Below, piece by piece: positions 33,187-42,576 of a stretch of DNA of 64,000 nucleotides (its first letter is position 1; the number at the start of each line of letters is the position of its first letter). The stretch comes from Actinomycetota bacterium (lineage in GTDB: Bacteria > Actinomycetota > Actinomycetes > Mycobacteriales > JACQDL01): the NCBI GenBank assembly GCA_016201065.1, contig JACQDL010000059.1, positions 22,623 through 86,622 of the forward strand, written 5' to 3'. Made by a program: the position numbers and the translations under genes. The notes under the pieces are model-generated. The model did no database searches. It was not told where the DNA came from and saw only the letters and a list, made by a program, of their open reading frames with translations.

Positions 33187-33951
33187 CTAGAACGCCTCGA
33201 TGGCGGCGAGCACCGCCGCCGAGCCAGCGGGGAGCACCAGCGGATCGAGCAGGCCATGGCCGCTGAACACGAACACGACCAGGGTGTCGCCCCGGCGCAG
33301 GACCGTGAGGTCGTGGCGCAGGAGACCGGTGTCCCCGGCCTTCCCGGTCAACGCGAGGGCGAGCGACTGGTCACCCAGCTCCGGATCCGGCAGGCGGGTC
33401 ACCCCGAACCGCACCGAACCACCGTCGGCGTCGCGGGCGGTGAAGGTCCGACATCTCACGCTCGCCCGTGCCAACGCGTCCATCTCGTCGGCTGCTGTGG
33501 CAGGAAGCACCGCCACCCGCTCGGCGAGAAACGGCCCCAGCGGACCACCGAGGAAACCGCGGGCCGCCCTGACCTGCGCCTGCCCGAGGGCCAGCTCGAA
33601 GCGGTCCAACGCCGGGCACCCTGGCGGCAGGTCGGTCGGCGTGGACTGGTCGACCAGCGGGTCAAGCTGGAACACGCCGGGAAGACTCCCCGCCGCAACG
33701 AGCATCCCGTCCGCCTGCTCCACCGTGGCCCGAAACGGGCTCCCGCCCGGGGAGCGGCCGGGTGGCCCGCTGGGCGACCGGCCCGGTGTTGCGGTGCCGG
33801 CGCGGTCGGAACTGGGCGCTGCGGCCGACCCGGTCGTCGCGGCCGGGTCGGCCACGTACTCGGCGACCGGAACGCCGACGGGTGGCCGCGGACCGCAGCC
33901 GACCAGCGCGACCGCGGCGAACACGACCGCGACCGGCACGCCCGGCCGCAC
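33187..33951 (-). CDS. secreted lipoprotein, unknown function
   Basis: A 254-residue protein with a signal peptide and lipobox: RPGVPVAVVFAAVALVGCG, Cys at about residue 19. Residues 30-75 are a Pro/Ser/Gly-rich linker. The rest is a small globular domain (QADGMLVAAGSLPGVFQLDP, VRCRTFTARDADGGSVRFGV, LRRGDTLVVFVFSGHG). GTG at 33951 begins five bases after the nitrobindin stop; the long open frame further upstream is not coding. I do not recognise the domain. The gene is cotranscribed with the nitrobindin gene. Confidence 0.78.
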   Translation of the reverse strand: MRPGVPVAVVFAAVALVGCGPRPPVGVPVAEYVADPAATTGSAAAPSSDRAGTATPGRSPSGPPGRSPGGSPFRATVEQADGMLVAAGSLPGVFQLDPLVDQSTPTDLPPGCPALDRFELALGQAQVRAARGFLGGPLGPFLAERVAVLPATAADEMDALARASVRCRTFTARDADGGSVRFGVTRLPDPELGDQSLALALTGKAGDTGLLRHDLTVLRRGDTLVVFVFSGHGLLDPLVLPAGSAAVLAAIEAF

Positions 33952-33956
33952 GAGAC

Positions 33957-34496
33957 CTAGCCGGCGACCCGGGCCAGCCGCGCCGACAGGTGCGGCTGGA
34001 GCGGCTGACCCATCGCGGCCATGTCCATCGCGTACATCAGCTCGCCATCGACCACGCCGTAGAGCCGGTGGTTGGCGGTGACCTCCTTGGCGGTCGGCGT
34101 ACGGGCCACCACGTCGGTCGACATCTCCCACTGGGTGGGGCCGCGGACCACGCCGAGGTAGACCTCGACGATCCCGGTCGGGTGGCTCAACAGCACCTCG
34201 AAGTCGGTGCCGGAGCCCGGGCGCCACCAGCCGACCTCGCGGGCCGAGGGACGGAGCACCTCGCCATCTGGGCCGATCAACCACGTGATCGACTGGTAGG
34301 AGAGGAAGGGCCGGCCATCGTGCCCGAAGCGGACCTCCTGCTCGTAGCTGAAGTCGGCATCGAGCGTGGGGTAGCCACCCCTGCCGGTCCCCCGCCACAC
34401 CCCGACCAGGGGAAGGAATGGCAGGAGCGCCGGGTGCAGGTCGGGGCCGTCCCGAAGATCAACGGTGTCGGCGGGGACCGGCAGCCCGGACATCAC
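33957..34496 (-). CDS. nitrobindin family heme-binding beta-barrel protein
   Basis: A 179-residue FABP-like/nitrobindin protein (DUF1794), equivalent to Rv0813c. LLPFLPLVGVWRGTGRGGYP holds the GxWxGxG motif and QPHLSARLARV the C-terminal His that binds heme iron. These bind ferric heme in a ten-stranded barrel and interact with NO or peroxynitrite. GTG at 34496 or ATG at 34493 overlaps the small membrane ORF stop. Confidence 0.92.
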   Translation of the reverse strand: MMSGLPVPADTVDLRDGPDLHPALLPFLPLVGVWRGTGRGGYPTLDADFSYEQEVRFGHDGRPFLSYQSITWLIGPDGEVLRPSAREVGWWRPGSGTDFEVLLSHPTGIVEVYLGVVRGPTQWEMSTDVVARTPTAKEVTANHRLYGVVDGELMYAMDMAAMGQPLQPHLSARLARVAG

Positions 34497-34609
34497 CGCA
34501 GCTCCCCGACGGCCAGCCGGTAAGCCACCCGAGCTGCCGCCCCACCGATCACCGCGAAGGCCACGAGCAGGACCATGAGGAACGCCGTCGCAAGCACAGC
34601 GCCGAGCAT
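34493..34609 (-). CDS. possible 38-residue single-pass membrane protein
   Basis: The frame starting at ATG 34609 encodes MLGAVLATAFLMVLLVAFAV followed by a short basic tail ending VAYRLAVGELR. One strong transmembrane helix is visible, and the stop overlaps the nitrobindin start by up to 4 bases, the coupling pattern seen throughout this window. The ribosome site is weak. A longer frame upstream looks non-coding. No family recognised. Confidence 0.5.
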   Translation of the reverse strand: MLGAVLATAFLMVLLVAFAVIGGAAARVAYRLAVGELR

Positions 34610-34895
34610 AGCCACGCCCGAGCCGGCCTGTGTTCGGCGGTCACCACACTTGCCAGCCGCCGGCTCGTCGCGGCGCCACAGGCGGCGGCGCGCCGACGAA
34701 GCCAGAACCGTCGTGCGCGCCGCCGTGCCCACCCGGAGCAGCTCGGCCGGCAGCCAAGAGAGCGAAACACGGCCAGCAGGGTCAGGGTGCCGCACTCTCC
34801 CCCGGTTGACTACCGATTGCACACGATGAGCTACGTCCCGTGAGCGTCACCATTGTGCTCTCCCGGTCGCCGAATGTGAAACGGCGGCGAACCGG
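34610..34895. other. 286-base gap without supported gene
   Basis: Lies upstream of the small membrane ORF and downstream of lmeA, both on the minus strand. I see no convincing coding frame, tRNA or terminator. It probably contains the promoter for the small membrane ORF, nitrobindin and lipoprotein genes. Confidence 0.5.
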
Positions 34896-35636
34896 CTAGC
34901 GGCCGGCCGTGCCCCCACCGGAGCGGAGCACGACGTCCCGAGCCGTCGCGGTCACCTCAAGCCCGGTCGCGGTCGGGTGCACCGCCGTGATGCCCAGCCC
35001 GAACGGCAACGCCGGGACGCTCACCACGAACGACAGGCCACGTGCCACGATCGCGAGCACCGCCGCGGGCACCGCCGTGCCGAGCACCGTCGCCTGGTCG
35101 GCGGTCACCGCCACGGTTCCGGCGCGGACGGTGGCGAGCGCCCGAGCCCTTGCCGTGTAGCTGCGGCCCAGGACGGTGACCCGGCCGGTCACCAGCACCC
35201 GGTCATCGCGGTCGGACCGGGTGTCGACGGAGAGGGCGAGACCAGGGATCCCCGCCGCCGCTGCCACCTGCTGGTAGGGCAGCTCGATGGTGCCATCGAC
35301 CGCATCGACCGGGAGCTCGGTCAGCGATCCCGAGACCACGCCGCCGAGCGGTGCGTGCACCCCCCGCAGGTGGGCACGCACGGTCAGGTCACGGAACCGG
35401 TGGGTGGACACACCGTTCGCGGTGACCTCGACGTCGCCGTAGCGGCCGGCGGCGAGCTGGGTGAGGAACGGGAACCCGTGGATGGTGACGGTCGGTCGGC
35501 CGGGCAGGCCAGCCCGCTGCTGCAGGCGGTCGGCGACCCCCTCCTGCGCGACCCGGAGCAGCACCCGGTCGGCCACGCCGAGCAGCACGAGCAAGACGAG
35601 CAACACGAGCAAGACGACCCGAACCCCGCGCGGCAT
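34896..35636 (-). CDS. LmeA family phospholipid-binding protein (DUF2993)
   Basis: A 246-residue protein: an N-terminal hydrophobic anchor (RVVLLVLLVLLVLLGVADRV) then a DUF2993 domain of the TULIP/BPI-like type (GRPTVTIHGFPFLTQLAAGR, YGDVEVTANGVSTHRFRDLT, ELPYQQVAAAAGIPGLAL). Rv0817c (LmeA) in mycobacteria binds phosphoinositides in the periplasm and is needed for mannan elongation of lipomannan. ATG at 35636, two bases past the upstream stop at 35639-35641. Same order as Rv0817c-Rv0818-Rv0819. Confidence 0.88.
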   Translation of the reverse strand: MPRGVRVVLLVLLVLLVLLGVADRVLLRVAQEGVADRLQQRAGLPGRPTVTIHGFPFLTQLAAGRYGDVEVTANGVSTHRFRDLTVRAHLRGVHAPLGGVVSGSLTELPVDAVDGTIELPYQQVAAAAGIPGLALSVDTRSDRDDRVLVTGRVTVLGRSYTARARALATVRAGTVAVTADQATVLGTAVPAAVLAIVARGLSFVVSVPALPFGLGITAVHPTATGLEVTATARDVVLRSGGGTAGR

Positions 35637-35638
35637 CG

Positions 35639-36469
35639 TTACCCGATCACCACCAATCCGAGCAGGTAGGCCACCGGGGCGGCAGCCGACAACGGCAGCA
35701 GGACCCGCAGCACGGGGAGCGTCGCGGGCGCGAACGCCGTCCGCCGTGGCGTTGCGCTCCGCGCGACGTACCCCGCGCCGACCGCCACCAAACCGGCGCT
35801 GAGTCCCACGCCGCCACCCAGCAGCGCGGCCCACGCCGCCGGCACTGGCACCGACCGGAGCCGTAGCACGGCGACGGCCGCGCCGACGGCCGCCGCCGCG
35901 AGCACCCCGCCCAGCCCATGGAACACGCCCTCGGCGAAGGCCTGCACCCGATGCGCGGCGTCCACCAGGCTCGCCGCCAGCAGCCCGAGCACCGTGGCGA
36001 GCAGCGCGGCGGTGGCGACCGGTCCGGAGTACCTGGCCAGCTCCAGGTAGAGCGCCAGGGCGCTGGCCGCCACGCAGCCGGCCGCCACGCCGGACAACGA
36101 CTCCGTCAGCCGGGTCCGGCCGGCCTGGCGGGCGAGCTGGTGGACCAGCAACAGCGGGAACGCCGCACCGAGCAGGACGACCAGCGGCGTCAGGCCGTGC
36201 CCACGCTGGGAGAGCAGGGCGGCATCGACCGCCGCGGCGGCACCCCCGCCGAGCAGCAGGCCGCCGGCCCGGCCCGGCAGGTCGGTCCCCATCACCCAGG
36301 CCCACACCAGAGCGACCTGCAAGGTGGCGACCACGAGCACCAGACCCGCCTGGGAGAGGAGCGACCCGGCGCCCACGCCGGCCGCGACCACCACCGCCAC
36401 GCCCGCGACGGCGACATGCCCGGAACGGGCCCGCTGCTGAACCGGACGGGCGACGGCGTGACGGCTCAC
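35639..36469 (-). CDS. polytopic membrane protein, unknown function
   Basis: A 276-residue protein, almost entirely hydrophobic, with about nine or ten predicted membrane segments (for example [59 protein letters not shown]). GTG at 36469 gives an N-terminus [15 protein letters not shown]; the ribosome site is weak. It precedes lmeA directly and is probably cotranscribed with it. No motif identifies a substrate. Confidence 0.75.
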   Translation of the reverse strand: MSRHAVARPVQQRARSGHVAVAGVAVVVAAGVGAGSLLSQAGLVLVVATLQVALVWAWVMGTDLPGRAGGLLLGGGAAAAVDAALLSQRGHGLTPLVVLLGAAFPLLLVHQLARQAGRTRLTESLSGVAAGCVAASALALYLELARYSGPVATAALLATVLGLLAASLVDAAHRVQAFAEGVFHGLGGVLAAAAVGAAVAVLRLRSVPVPAAWAALLGGGVGLSAGLVAVGAGYVARSATPRRTAFAPATLPVLRVLLPLSAAAPVAYLLGLVVIG

Positions 36470-36574
36470 GCTGGCATCGTCCCAGATCCCGCCGCGCCCC
36501 GCCCCGCCCCGTGGCGAACGCCACCCGCAGCGTCTTCTGCGGGCTATCACGGCGGGTTATCCTGGGAGCTGTTT

Positions 36575-36611
36575 CGGGACCGGGCGGCGTCGCTCACACC
36601 GGTCCCGTTTT
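36575..36611 (+). terminator. intrinsic-terminator-like hairpin upstream of GlnR-like gene
   Basis: CGGGACCGG (36575-36583) and CCGGTCCCG (36599-36607) form a perfect 9-base stem with a 15-base loop, followed by TTTTG. A TATCCT -10-like hexamer at 36558-36563 lies just upstream, so a transcript starting near 36570 would meet the hairpin at once. It may be an attenuator for the GlnR-like/mshD genes that start 70 bases later. True rho-independent terminators with T-runs are rare in this GC range, which makes it stand out. Confidence 0.65.
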
Positions 36612-36678
36612 GTGTTCTCCGGGCCGACCCGGGTCGCGCCGACCGGTCCGGGTGGAGCGCCGAGCCGGGAGGATCGCG

Positions 36679-37383
36679 ATGGACCTGATCTTGATGACAT
36701 CGGCCCAGCAGCCTACCACCGAGGTCCTGCCGGCGCTCGGCCTGCTCTCGCACACGGTACGGGTCGTCTACCCGGAGGTGACCACTCTCCTTGAGGGGCC
36801 GACCGGCGACGTGGTGCTCGTGGACGGGCGGCACAGCCTGGTCGCGGCGCGGGCACTGACCCGACTGCTGGACACCGCTGGAGTCGCCGCGCCGGTCATC
36901 GCGGTGCTCACCGAGGGGGGGCTGATCGCGCTCAACGGCGACTGGCTGGTGGCGGACGTGCTCCTCGACACCGCCGGCCCGGCCGAGGTCGAGGCCCGGT
37001 TGCGACTCGCGGTGTCCCGCCGGGCGGCCGCGGGTGGCGCGGACCCCGGCGTGATCCGCGCCGGTGACCTCGCCATCGACGAGGCGATGTACACCGCCCG
37101 GCTGCGTGGCCGCGCGCTGGACCTGACCTACAAGGAGTTCGAGCTGCTGAAGTTCCTGGCCCAGCATGCGGGGCAGGTCTTCTCCCGCGCCCAGCTCCTG
37201 CAGGAGGTCTGGGGCTACGACTACTTCGGCGGCACCCGCACCGTGGACGTGCACGTGCGGCGGCTCCGGGCGAAGCTCGGCCCGGACCACGAGGTGCTGA
37301 TCGGCACGGTCCGCAACGTCGGCTACCGCTTCGTCAAGCAGCCGCCGGCGCCGGAGCCGGCGCCGGATACTGTCGTGGTGTGA
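36679..37383 (+). CDS. GlnR-like winged-helix transcriptional regulator (atypical response regulator)
   Basis: A 234-residue OmpR-type protein. The C-terminal domain has [37 protein letters not shown] and [13 protein letters not shown]. The N-terminal receiver-like domain keeps an Asp at about 49 (DVVLVDGRH) but lacks the N-terminal acidic pair, reading [11 protein letters not shown] instead, so it is likely not controlled by phosphorylation, as for actinobacterial GlnR. ATG at 36679 with GGGAGG upstream. Equivalent to Rv0818, and overlapped by mshD. GlnR controls nitrogen genes; this could be GlnR itself or a paralogue. Confidence 0.85.
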   Translation: MDLILMTSAQQPTTEVLPALGLLSHTVRVVYPEVTTLLEGPTGDVVLVDGRHSLVAARALTRLLDTAGVAAPVIAVLTEGGLIALNGDWLVADVLLDTAGPAEVEARLRLAVSRRAAAGGADPGVIRAGDLAIDEAMYTARLRGRALDLTYKEFELLKFLAQHAGQVFSRAQLLQEVWGYDYFGGTRTVDVHVRRLRAKLGPDHEVLIGTVRNVGYRFVKQPPAPEPAPDTVVV

Positions 37384-38330
37384 GCGCTGCGGAGATCACG
37401 GGTCACACCAGCCTCGACCCGGCCACCAGCTCCGCCGTTCGGTCCCTGGTCGGCGCGGCCGCCGAGGTGGACGGAACCATCCCGATCAGCGAGCACGTGC
37501 TGCTGCACCTCCGGCACGGCGGCGACAAGCACACCGCGCATCTGCTGGCCCGCACACCGGACGCCGCCGGTGGAGCGCCCGCCATCATCGGGTACGCCCA
37601 CCTCGACCTCAGCGACCCGACCGAGGAACCCGACGCCGAGCTGGTCGTGCACCCCGACCACCGGCGACACGGGCTCGGCTCGGCGTTGCTGCACGCGCTG
37701 GAGTCGGCGAGCGCCGACACCGGCCGGGACGGACGGTTGCGGCTGTGGGCGCACGGGCAGCACCCGGACGCGACCCGGCTGGCCCACGCGCACGGATACG
37801 TCCAGGAACGGGTGCTCTGGCAGCTCCGCCGGTCGCTGCTGTCCCCGCTGCCGTCTGCCGCGCTGCCCGAGGGGGTGCGACTCCGGCCGTTCCGGCCGGG
37901 CGTGGACGAGCAGGCCTGGCTGGCGGTCAACCACCGCGCCTTCGCCGACCACCCCGAGCAAGGCGGGTGGACCCATCCGGACCTGGTGGCCCGGGAGCGG
38001 GAGCCGTGGTTCGACCCGAAGGGCTTCCTGCTCGCCGAGGCAACCACCGACGGACGCCTGCTCGGCTTCCACTGGACCAAGGTGCACGCCCAGGACCCGA
38101 TCGGTGAGGTCTACGTACTCGGCGTCGACCCCTCGGCCCGCGGCCTCGGACTGGGGCCGGCGCTGACCATCGAGGGACTCCGGCACCTGCGTCAGCGCGG
38201 TCTCGCCCAGGTCATGCTGTACGTCGACGAGTCGAACGCGGTGGCGGTCCGGACCTACCAGCGACTCGGGTTCACCCACTGGGGCACCGACGTGCGGTAC
38301 CGGAGATCGCGTGATCGCACGGTCATGTGA
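37380..38330 (+). CDS. mshD: mycothiol synthase MshD
   Basis: A 316-residue protein of two GNAT domains; the C-terminal one transfers acetyl from acetyl-CoA to Cys-GlcN-Ins, the last step of mycothiol synthesis. Acetyl-CoA loops are [18 protein letters not shown] in the first and [18 protein letters not shown] in the second domain; LDERVLWQL-type [10 protein letters not shown] and [20 protein letters not shown] are also typical. GTG at 37380 overlaps the regulator's stop (GTGA). It lies just upstream of pstS, as Rv0819 lies next to phoT. Confidence 0.95.
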   Translation: MSAAEITGHTSLDPATSSAVRSLVGAAAEVDGTIPISEHVLLHLRHGGDKHTAHLLARTPDAAGGAPAIIGYAHLDLSDPTEEPDAELVVHPDHRRHGLGSALLHALESASADTGRDGRLRLWAHGQHPDATRLAHAHGYVQERVLWQLRRSLLSPLPSAALPEGVRLRPFRPGVDEQAWLAVNHRAFADHPEQGGWTHPDLVAREREPWFDPKGFLLAEATTDGRLLGFHWTKVHAQDPIGEVYVLGVDPSARGLGLGPALTIEGLRHLRQRGLAQVMLYVDESNAVAVRTYQRLGFTHWGTDVRYRRSRDRTVM

Positions 38331-38389
38331 CGTCGTTCACCTGGTCTTCGCCCGGCGTCCCGGTACCCGTCGGGGTCGCTGCATCCGGT

Positions 38390-38411
38390 GTTCATTCCTC
38401 GTTCACACCGG
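38390..38411 (+). promoter_or_regulatory. PHO box upstream of pstS
   Basis: Two abutting 11-base direct repeats, GTTCATTCCTC (38390-38400) and GTTCACACCGG (38401-38411), match the GTTCACC-type actinobacterial PHO box. A TAGCGT hexamer at 38439-38444 lies 27 bases downstream as a possible -10, placing the box over the -35 region. A further isolated half-site GTTCACCTGGT is at 38335-38345. Expected binding protein is RegX3/PhoP. Confidence 0.8.
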
Positions 38412-38506
38412 TACCGAAAGGCCGCAACCTCGCGTCCCTAGCGTTGCTCACTGTCACCGGCGTATGCCGGCACGGCGAGTCTGTTCCCGGGAAGGAACGA
38501 AGAGAC

Positions 38507-39622
38507 GTGAGGCTACACCGTCAAGCGAGGCTGGCCAGCGTTGTCACGGTCGGCGCGCTCGCACTGGCCGCATGCGGCTCCGACAACGTGACCCCGCCGA
38601 GCGCGACCGGCGGCACCGGCACCACCGGTGCGAACGCCGCCAACTGCGCCTCGGGGAGCTTCACGGCCGCCGGGTCGAGCGCGCAGAAGCCGGCGTTCAA
38701 CGCGTGGATCCAGGGCTACCAGGGCAACTGCGCGAACGCCTCGGTGAACTACGACGGTCAGGGTTCGGGCAACGGCCGGACGCAGTTCATCCAGAAGCAG
38801 GTACCGCTCGCCGGCTCCGACTCCTACCTGCCGGACACGCAGACCGCGCAGGCGGACGCGCGCTGCACCGGCGGCAAGGCCGTGAACATCCCGATGGTGC
38901 TGACCCCGGTCGCGATGATCTACAACCTCAAGGGCGTCACCAGCCTCACGCTGACCCCGTCAACGATCGCGAAGATCTTCTCCGGAAAGATCACCAGCTG
39001 GAACGACCCGGCCATCGCGGCGGCGAACAAGGGCGTGCCGCTGCCCGCGACCACCGTCACCCCGGTGCACCGCGCGACCGACTCGGGCACGACCGACAAC
39101 TTCACGAAGTTCCTCGCCGCTCAGGCGCCGACGGACTGGACCTTCGGCTCCGGCCAGGCATGGAAGGCGCCCGGCGGCGTGGGTGGGAAGGACTCGGCGG
39201 CCGTCGTGCAGAACGTCAAGGGCACCGACGGGGCGATCGGCTATGTGGACGGTCCGGACGCCCGGAAGAACAACCTCACCCCGGCAGCCCTGGACACCGG
39301 CTCCGGACCGGTCGAAATCTCCGCCGACAGCGTTGGCAAGGCGGTGGAGGCGGCGACCACCACGACCAACGGGCAGGACATCTCAGTGAAGATCAACTAT
39401 GGGCTGAAGGCGGCCGGCACCTACCCGGCGATCCTCGCCACCTACGAGATCACCTGCACCGCCGGGCTCCCCAGCGACCAGGCCGCGTTCGTCAGGACCT
39501 TCCTCACCTACACCTCCAGCAGCGCTGGGCAGGGACTGCTCGCCAACCTGGGGCACCTCCCGCTGCCGGCGTCGCTGCTGACCAAGGTGCAGGTGGCGGT
39601 GGCCGCACTGCCAGCGAGCTGA
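38507..39622 (+). CDS. pstS: phosphate ABC transporter substrate-binding lipoprotein PstS
   Basis: A 371-residue periplasmic-type phosphate-binding lipoprotein. The signal peptide ends in LALAACGS (lipobox); phosphate-binding regions are FTAAGSSAQKPAFNAWIQGY, GSGNGRTQFIQKQ, GSDSYL and HRATDSGTTDNFTKFL. GTG at 38507, with GAAGGA about ten bases upstream, gives a proper signal peptide; the longer open frame upstream covers the promoter and was rejected. First gene of pstSCAB, preceded by a PHO box. Confidence 0.96.
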   Translation: MRLHRQARLASVVTVGALALAACGSDNVTPPSATGGTGTTGANAANCASGSFTAAGSSAQKPAFNAWIQGYQGNCANASVNYDGQGSGNGRTQFIQKQVPLAGSDSYLPDTQTAQADARCTGGKAVNIPMVLTPVAMIYNLKGVTSLTLTPSTIAKIFSGKITSWNDPAIAAANKGVPLPATTVTPVHRATDSGTTDNFTKFLAAQAPTDWTFGSGQAWKAPGGVGGKDSAAVVQNVKGTDGAIGYVDGPDARKNNLTPAALDTGSGPVEISADSVGKAVEAATTTTNGQDISVKINYGLKAAGTYPAILATYEITCTAGLPSDQAAFVRTFLTYTSSSAGQGLLANLGHLPLPASLLTKVQVAVAALPAS

Positions 39623-39665
39623 TCGCCGGTGTCTGCCATCCCACCATCCGGCGATCGATAATCGA

Positions 39666-40637
39666 ATGACCGCGACCCGGGTGCCTCGCCGCGACCATGC
39701 GGTGGCGACACGCAGATCGTCGTTCAGCGCGGGCGACCGGGTCTTCCGGGCGGTCAGCGTCACCGCCGCAACTGTGGTCCTGGTGGCGATGGCCGCCATC
39801 GCGGTGTTCCTCGTCATCCGGAGCGTTCCGGCGATCCGGCAGGACACCACGAACTTCCTCACGACGCGGGCATGGCTCCCCGAGGAGGCGCGGCCGATCT
39901 TCGGGATCGCCGCCCTGCTCTTCCATACCGTGGTGACCAGCGCGCTCGCCATGATCATTGCGGTGCCCGTCGCCGTCGGCGTCGCGCTGTTCACCACCTT
40001 CTATGCACCGCGCCGGCTCTCCGCCGGCCTTGGTTACCTGGTCGACCTGCTGGCCGCGGTCCCCTCGGTGATCTACGGGCTGTGGGGGTTCTTCTTCCTC
40101 GCCCCGAACATCACCGGCCTCACCCTCTGGCTGTCCCGGTGGTTGGGGTGGACCGGCATCGTCCACTACCGGCTGAACAACACCCCGAACAACCTCTCCG
40201 ACCTCACCGCCGGGGTGGTGCTGGCGATCATGATCCTTCCGATCGTCTCCTCGATCACCCGCGAGGTCTTCCGGCAGGTGCCCCGCGACCAGGTCGAGGC
40301 CGCGCTCGCCATCGGCGCCACCCGGTGGGAGATGATCCGGACGGCGGTGCTGCCGTTCGGCCGGTCGGGTGTGGTCTCCGCCGCGATACTCGGGCTCGGC
40401 CGGGCGTTGGGTGAGACGTTGGCGGTCGCCATCATCCTGGCCCCGGCGTACACGATCAGCGTCCACCTGACCGAGGGTGGTGGCATCACCTTCGCCTCGA
40501 ACATCGCCCTGAAGTACTCCGAGGCCAGCGAGCTGGGCATCGGCGCGCTGCTCGGCTCCGGGTTGTGCCTGTTCGCCATCACCCTCGGGGTCAACTTCGG
40601 GGCGCAGCTTCTGATCCGGCGCCGGAAGGAAGCCTGA
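39666..40637 (+). CDS. pstC: phosphate ABC transporter permease PstC
   Basis: A 323-residue permease with six membrane segments and the ABC-contact EAA loop [39 protein letters not shown] and [15 protein letters not shown] are PstC hallmarks. ATG at 39666; the stop overlaps the pstA start (TGATG), indicating coupled translation. Confidence 0.96.
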   Translation: MTATRVPRRDHAVATRRSSFSAGDRVFRAVSVTAATVVLVAMAAIAVFLVIRSVPAIRQDTTNFLTTRAWLPEEARPIFGIAALLFHTVVTSALAMIIAVPVAVGVALFTTFYAPRRLSAGLGYLVDLLAAVPSVIYGLWGFFFLAPNITGLTLWLSRWLGWTGIVHYRLNNTPNNLSDLTAGVVLAIMILPIVSSITREVFRQVPRDQVEAALAIGATRWEMIRTAVLPFGRSGVVSAAILGLGRALGETLAVAIILAPAYTISVHLTEGGGITFASNIALKYSEASELGIGALLGSGLCLFAITLGVNFGAQLLIRRRKEA

Positions 40638-41752
40638 TGTCCGCGCTGCCGCCGATTCCGGCGCACCCGGTGACGCCGGCGCAACCGGGACTCGCCCTGC
40701 CGGCTGCCCTGACCGGCCGCCGGCTTCCGTCCTGGGCACCGCCCGCCGTGACCGCCGGCGCGGTGGCCGTCGCCGGGCTGCTGTTCGCGGCGACCCCGCT
40801 CCAGGGGCGCGCCGGCTTCGTGGTCGTCACCGCGCTGCTCTCGGTGGGCAGCCAGACCGCGCTGAGCTTTGCCGTCGAGGGCCGGCGCCGGGCCGTGGAC
40901 CGGATGTTCTCGGCGTTCGTCTACGCCTCGTTCGCCGTGGCGGCGGTCCCGCTGGTCCTGATCCTCTGGTACACGGTGCTGCGCGGGATCGGCGCGATCA
41001 ACCTGAGGTTCCTCACCGTGTCGATGTTCCGGGTGAACCCGGACAACCCCGGTGGGGGCATCTACCACGCCATCGTCGGCACCCTGGAGCAGGCAGCGCT
41101 GGCCACCCTGATGGCCGCTCCGATCGGCGTGCTCGCCGCCGTCTACCTGGTCGAGTACGGCCGGCGCCAGCCGTTCGCGCGCGCGGTCAGCTTCTTCGTC
41201 GACGTGATGACCGGCGTGCCGTCCATCGTCGCCGGCCTGTTCATCTACGCGTTGTGGATCCTGACGCTCGGCTTCCAGAAGTCCGGCTTCGCCGGATCGC
41301 TGGCGCTGTTCATTCTCATGCTCCCGGTCGTCATCCGGGCCACCGAGGAGATGCTCAAGCTGGTCCCCGCCGAACTCCGCGAGGCGGCCTACGCCCTCGG
41401 CGTGCCGAAGTGGCGGACGATCCTGCGGGTGGTGCTCCCCACCGCCCTGGCCGGCATCGTCACCGGCATCACCCTGGGGGTTGCCAGGATCATGGGAGAG
41501 ACCGCACCGTTGCTGCTGCTGGTCGGTACCAACTCGCGGATCGAGACGAACCCGTTCGCCAGCACCGACGCGCAGCGGCTCCAGGAGGCGCTGCCGACGT
41601 TCATCTACGAGCAGTTCCGCGATGCGGTCGGCAACCCGGACACCCCTGCGGCCCAGCGGGCCTGGGGTGCCGCGCTGACCTTGATCGCCTTGATCATGCT
41701 ACTGACCGGACTGGCCCGGCTGATCGCCCGGCTCGCCCGAGTCCGCGGCTAG
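40637..41752 (+). CDS. pstA: phosphate ABC transporter permease PstA
   Basis: A 371-residue permease, longer than E. coli PstA because of about 60 N-terminal residues with two extra hydrophobic segments. [19 protein letters not shown] and [20 protein letters not shown] (EAA loop) and [17 protein letters not shown] are typical. ATG at 40637 with GGAAGGA seven bases upstream and a one-base overlap with pstC's stop. Confidence 0.96.
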   Translation: MSALPPIPAHPVTPAQPGLALPAALTGRRLPSWAPPAVTAGAVAVAGLLFAATPLQGRAGFVVVTALLSVGSQTALSFAVEGRRRAVDRMFSAFVYASFAVAAVPLVLILWYTVLRGIGAINLRFLTVSMFRVNPDNPGGGIYHAIVGTLEQAALATLMAAPIGVLAAVYLVEYGRRQPFARAVSFFVDVMTGVPSIVAGLFIYALWILTLGFQKSGFAGSLALFILMLPVVIRATEEMLKLVPAELREAAYALGVPKWRTILRVVLPTALAGIVTGITLGVARIMGETAPLLLLVGTNSRIETNPFASTDAQRLQEALPTFIYEQFRDAVGNPDTPAAQRAWGAALTLIALIMLLTGLARLIARLARVRG

Positions 41753-41772
41753 CGGAGAGGGGGAATCGCGTC

Positions 41773-42549
41773 ATGGCCATGAGCATCGACGTCTCTGGGC
41801 TGAACGCCTACTACGGCAAGTTCCTCGCGGTCCGGGACGTCTCCATCACCATCGAGCCACGCTCGGTGACCGCGTTCATCGGCCCGTCCGGATGCGGCAA
41901 GTCCACCGTGCTCCGTTCGCTGAACCGGATGCACGAGGTGATCCCCGGCGCCCGGGTCGAGGGCAAGGTGCTGCTGGACGGCGAGGACATCTACGGCCCG
42001 AACATCGACCCGGTGAACGTCCGCCGGACCATCGGCATGGTGTTCCAGCGACCCAACCCGTTCCCGACCATGTCGATCTTCCACAACGTCGCCGCTGGCC
42101 TCCGGCTGGCCGGCACCCACCGCAAGTCGGAGTTGCAGGACGTCGTCGAGCGGTCGTTGCGGGGGGCGAACCTGTGGAACGAGGTCAAGGATCGGCTGAG
42201 CAAGCCGGGCGGAGGTTTGTCCGGCGGGCAGCAGCAGCGGCTGTGCATCGCCCGGGCCATCGCCGTGCAACCGCAGGTGCTGCTGATGGACGAGCCGTGC
42301 TCGGCGCTGGATCCGATCTCCACCCTGGCCATCGAGGATCTGATCGATGAGCTGAAGTCGACCTACACGATCGTGATCGTCACGCACAACATGCAGCAGG
42401 CGGCTCGGGTCAGCGATCGGACGGCGTTCTTCAACATCGCGGGATTCGGTGAGCCCGGGGAGCTCATCGAGTACGACGACACCTCGACGATCTTCAGCCG
42501 CCCGAGCAACAAGCAGACCGAGGAGTACATCACCGGCCGGTTCGGCTGA
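41773..42549 (+). CDS. pstB: phosphate ABC transporter ATP-binding protein PstB
   Basis: A 258-residue ABC ATPase. Walker A is [17 protein letters not shown], the Q-loop [12 protein letters not shown] is PstB-specific, the signature is [16 protein letters not shown], Walker [13 protein letters not shown] and the switch His is in [19 protein letters not shown] at 41773 with GGGGGAA upstream. It closes the pst operon and is convergent with the LCP gene. Confidence 0.97.
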   Translation: MAMSIDVSGLNAYYGKFLAVRDVSITIEPRSVTAFIGPSGCGKSTVLRSLNRMHEVIPGARVEGKVLLDGEDIYGPNIDPVNVRRTIGMVFQRPNPFPTMSIFHNVAAGLRLAGTHRKSELQDVVERSLRGANLWNEVKDRLSKPGGGLSGGQQQRLCIARAIAVQPQVLLMDEPCSALDPISTLAIEDLIDELKSTYTIVIVTHNMQQAARVSDRTAFFNIAGFGEPGELIEYDDTSTIFSRPSNKQTEEYITGRFG

Positions 42550-42576
42550 CCGGCCGGTCAGCCCGCGGGCGGCCGC

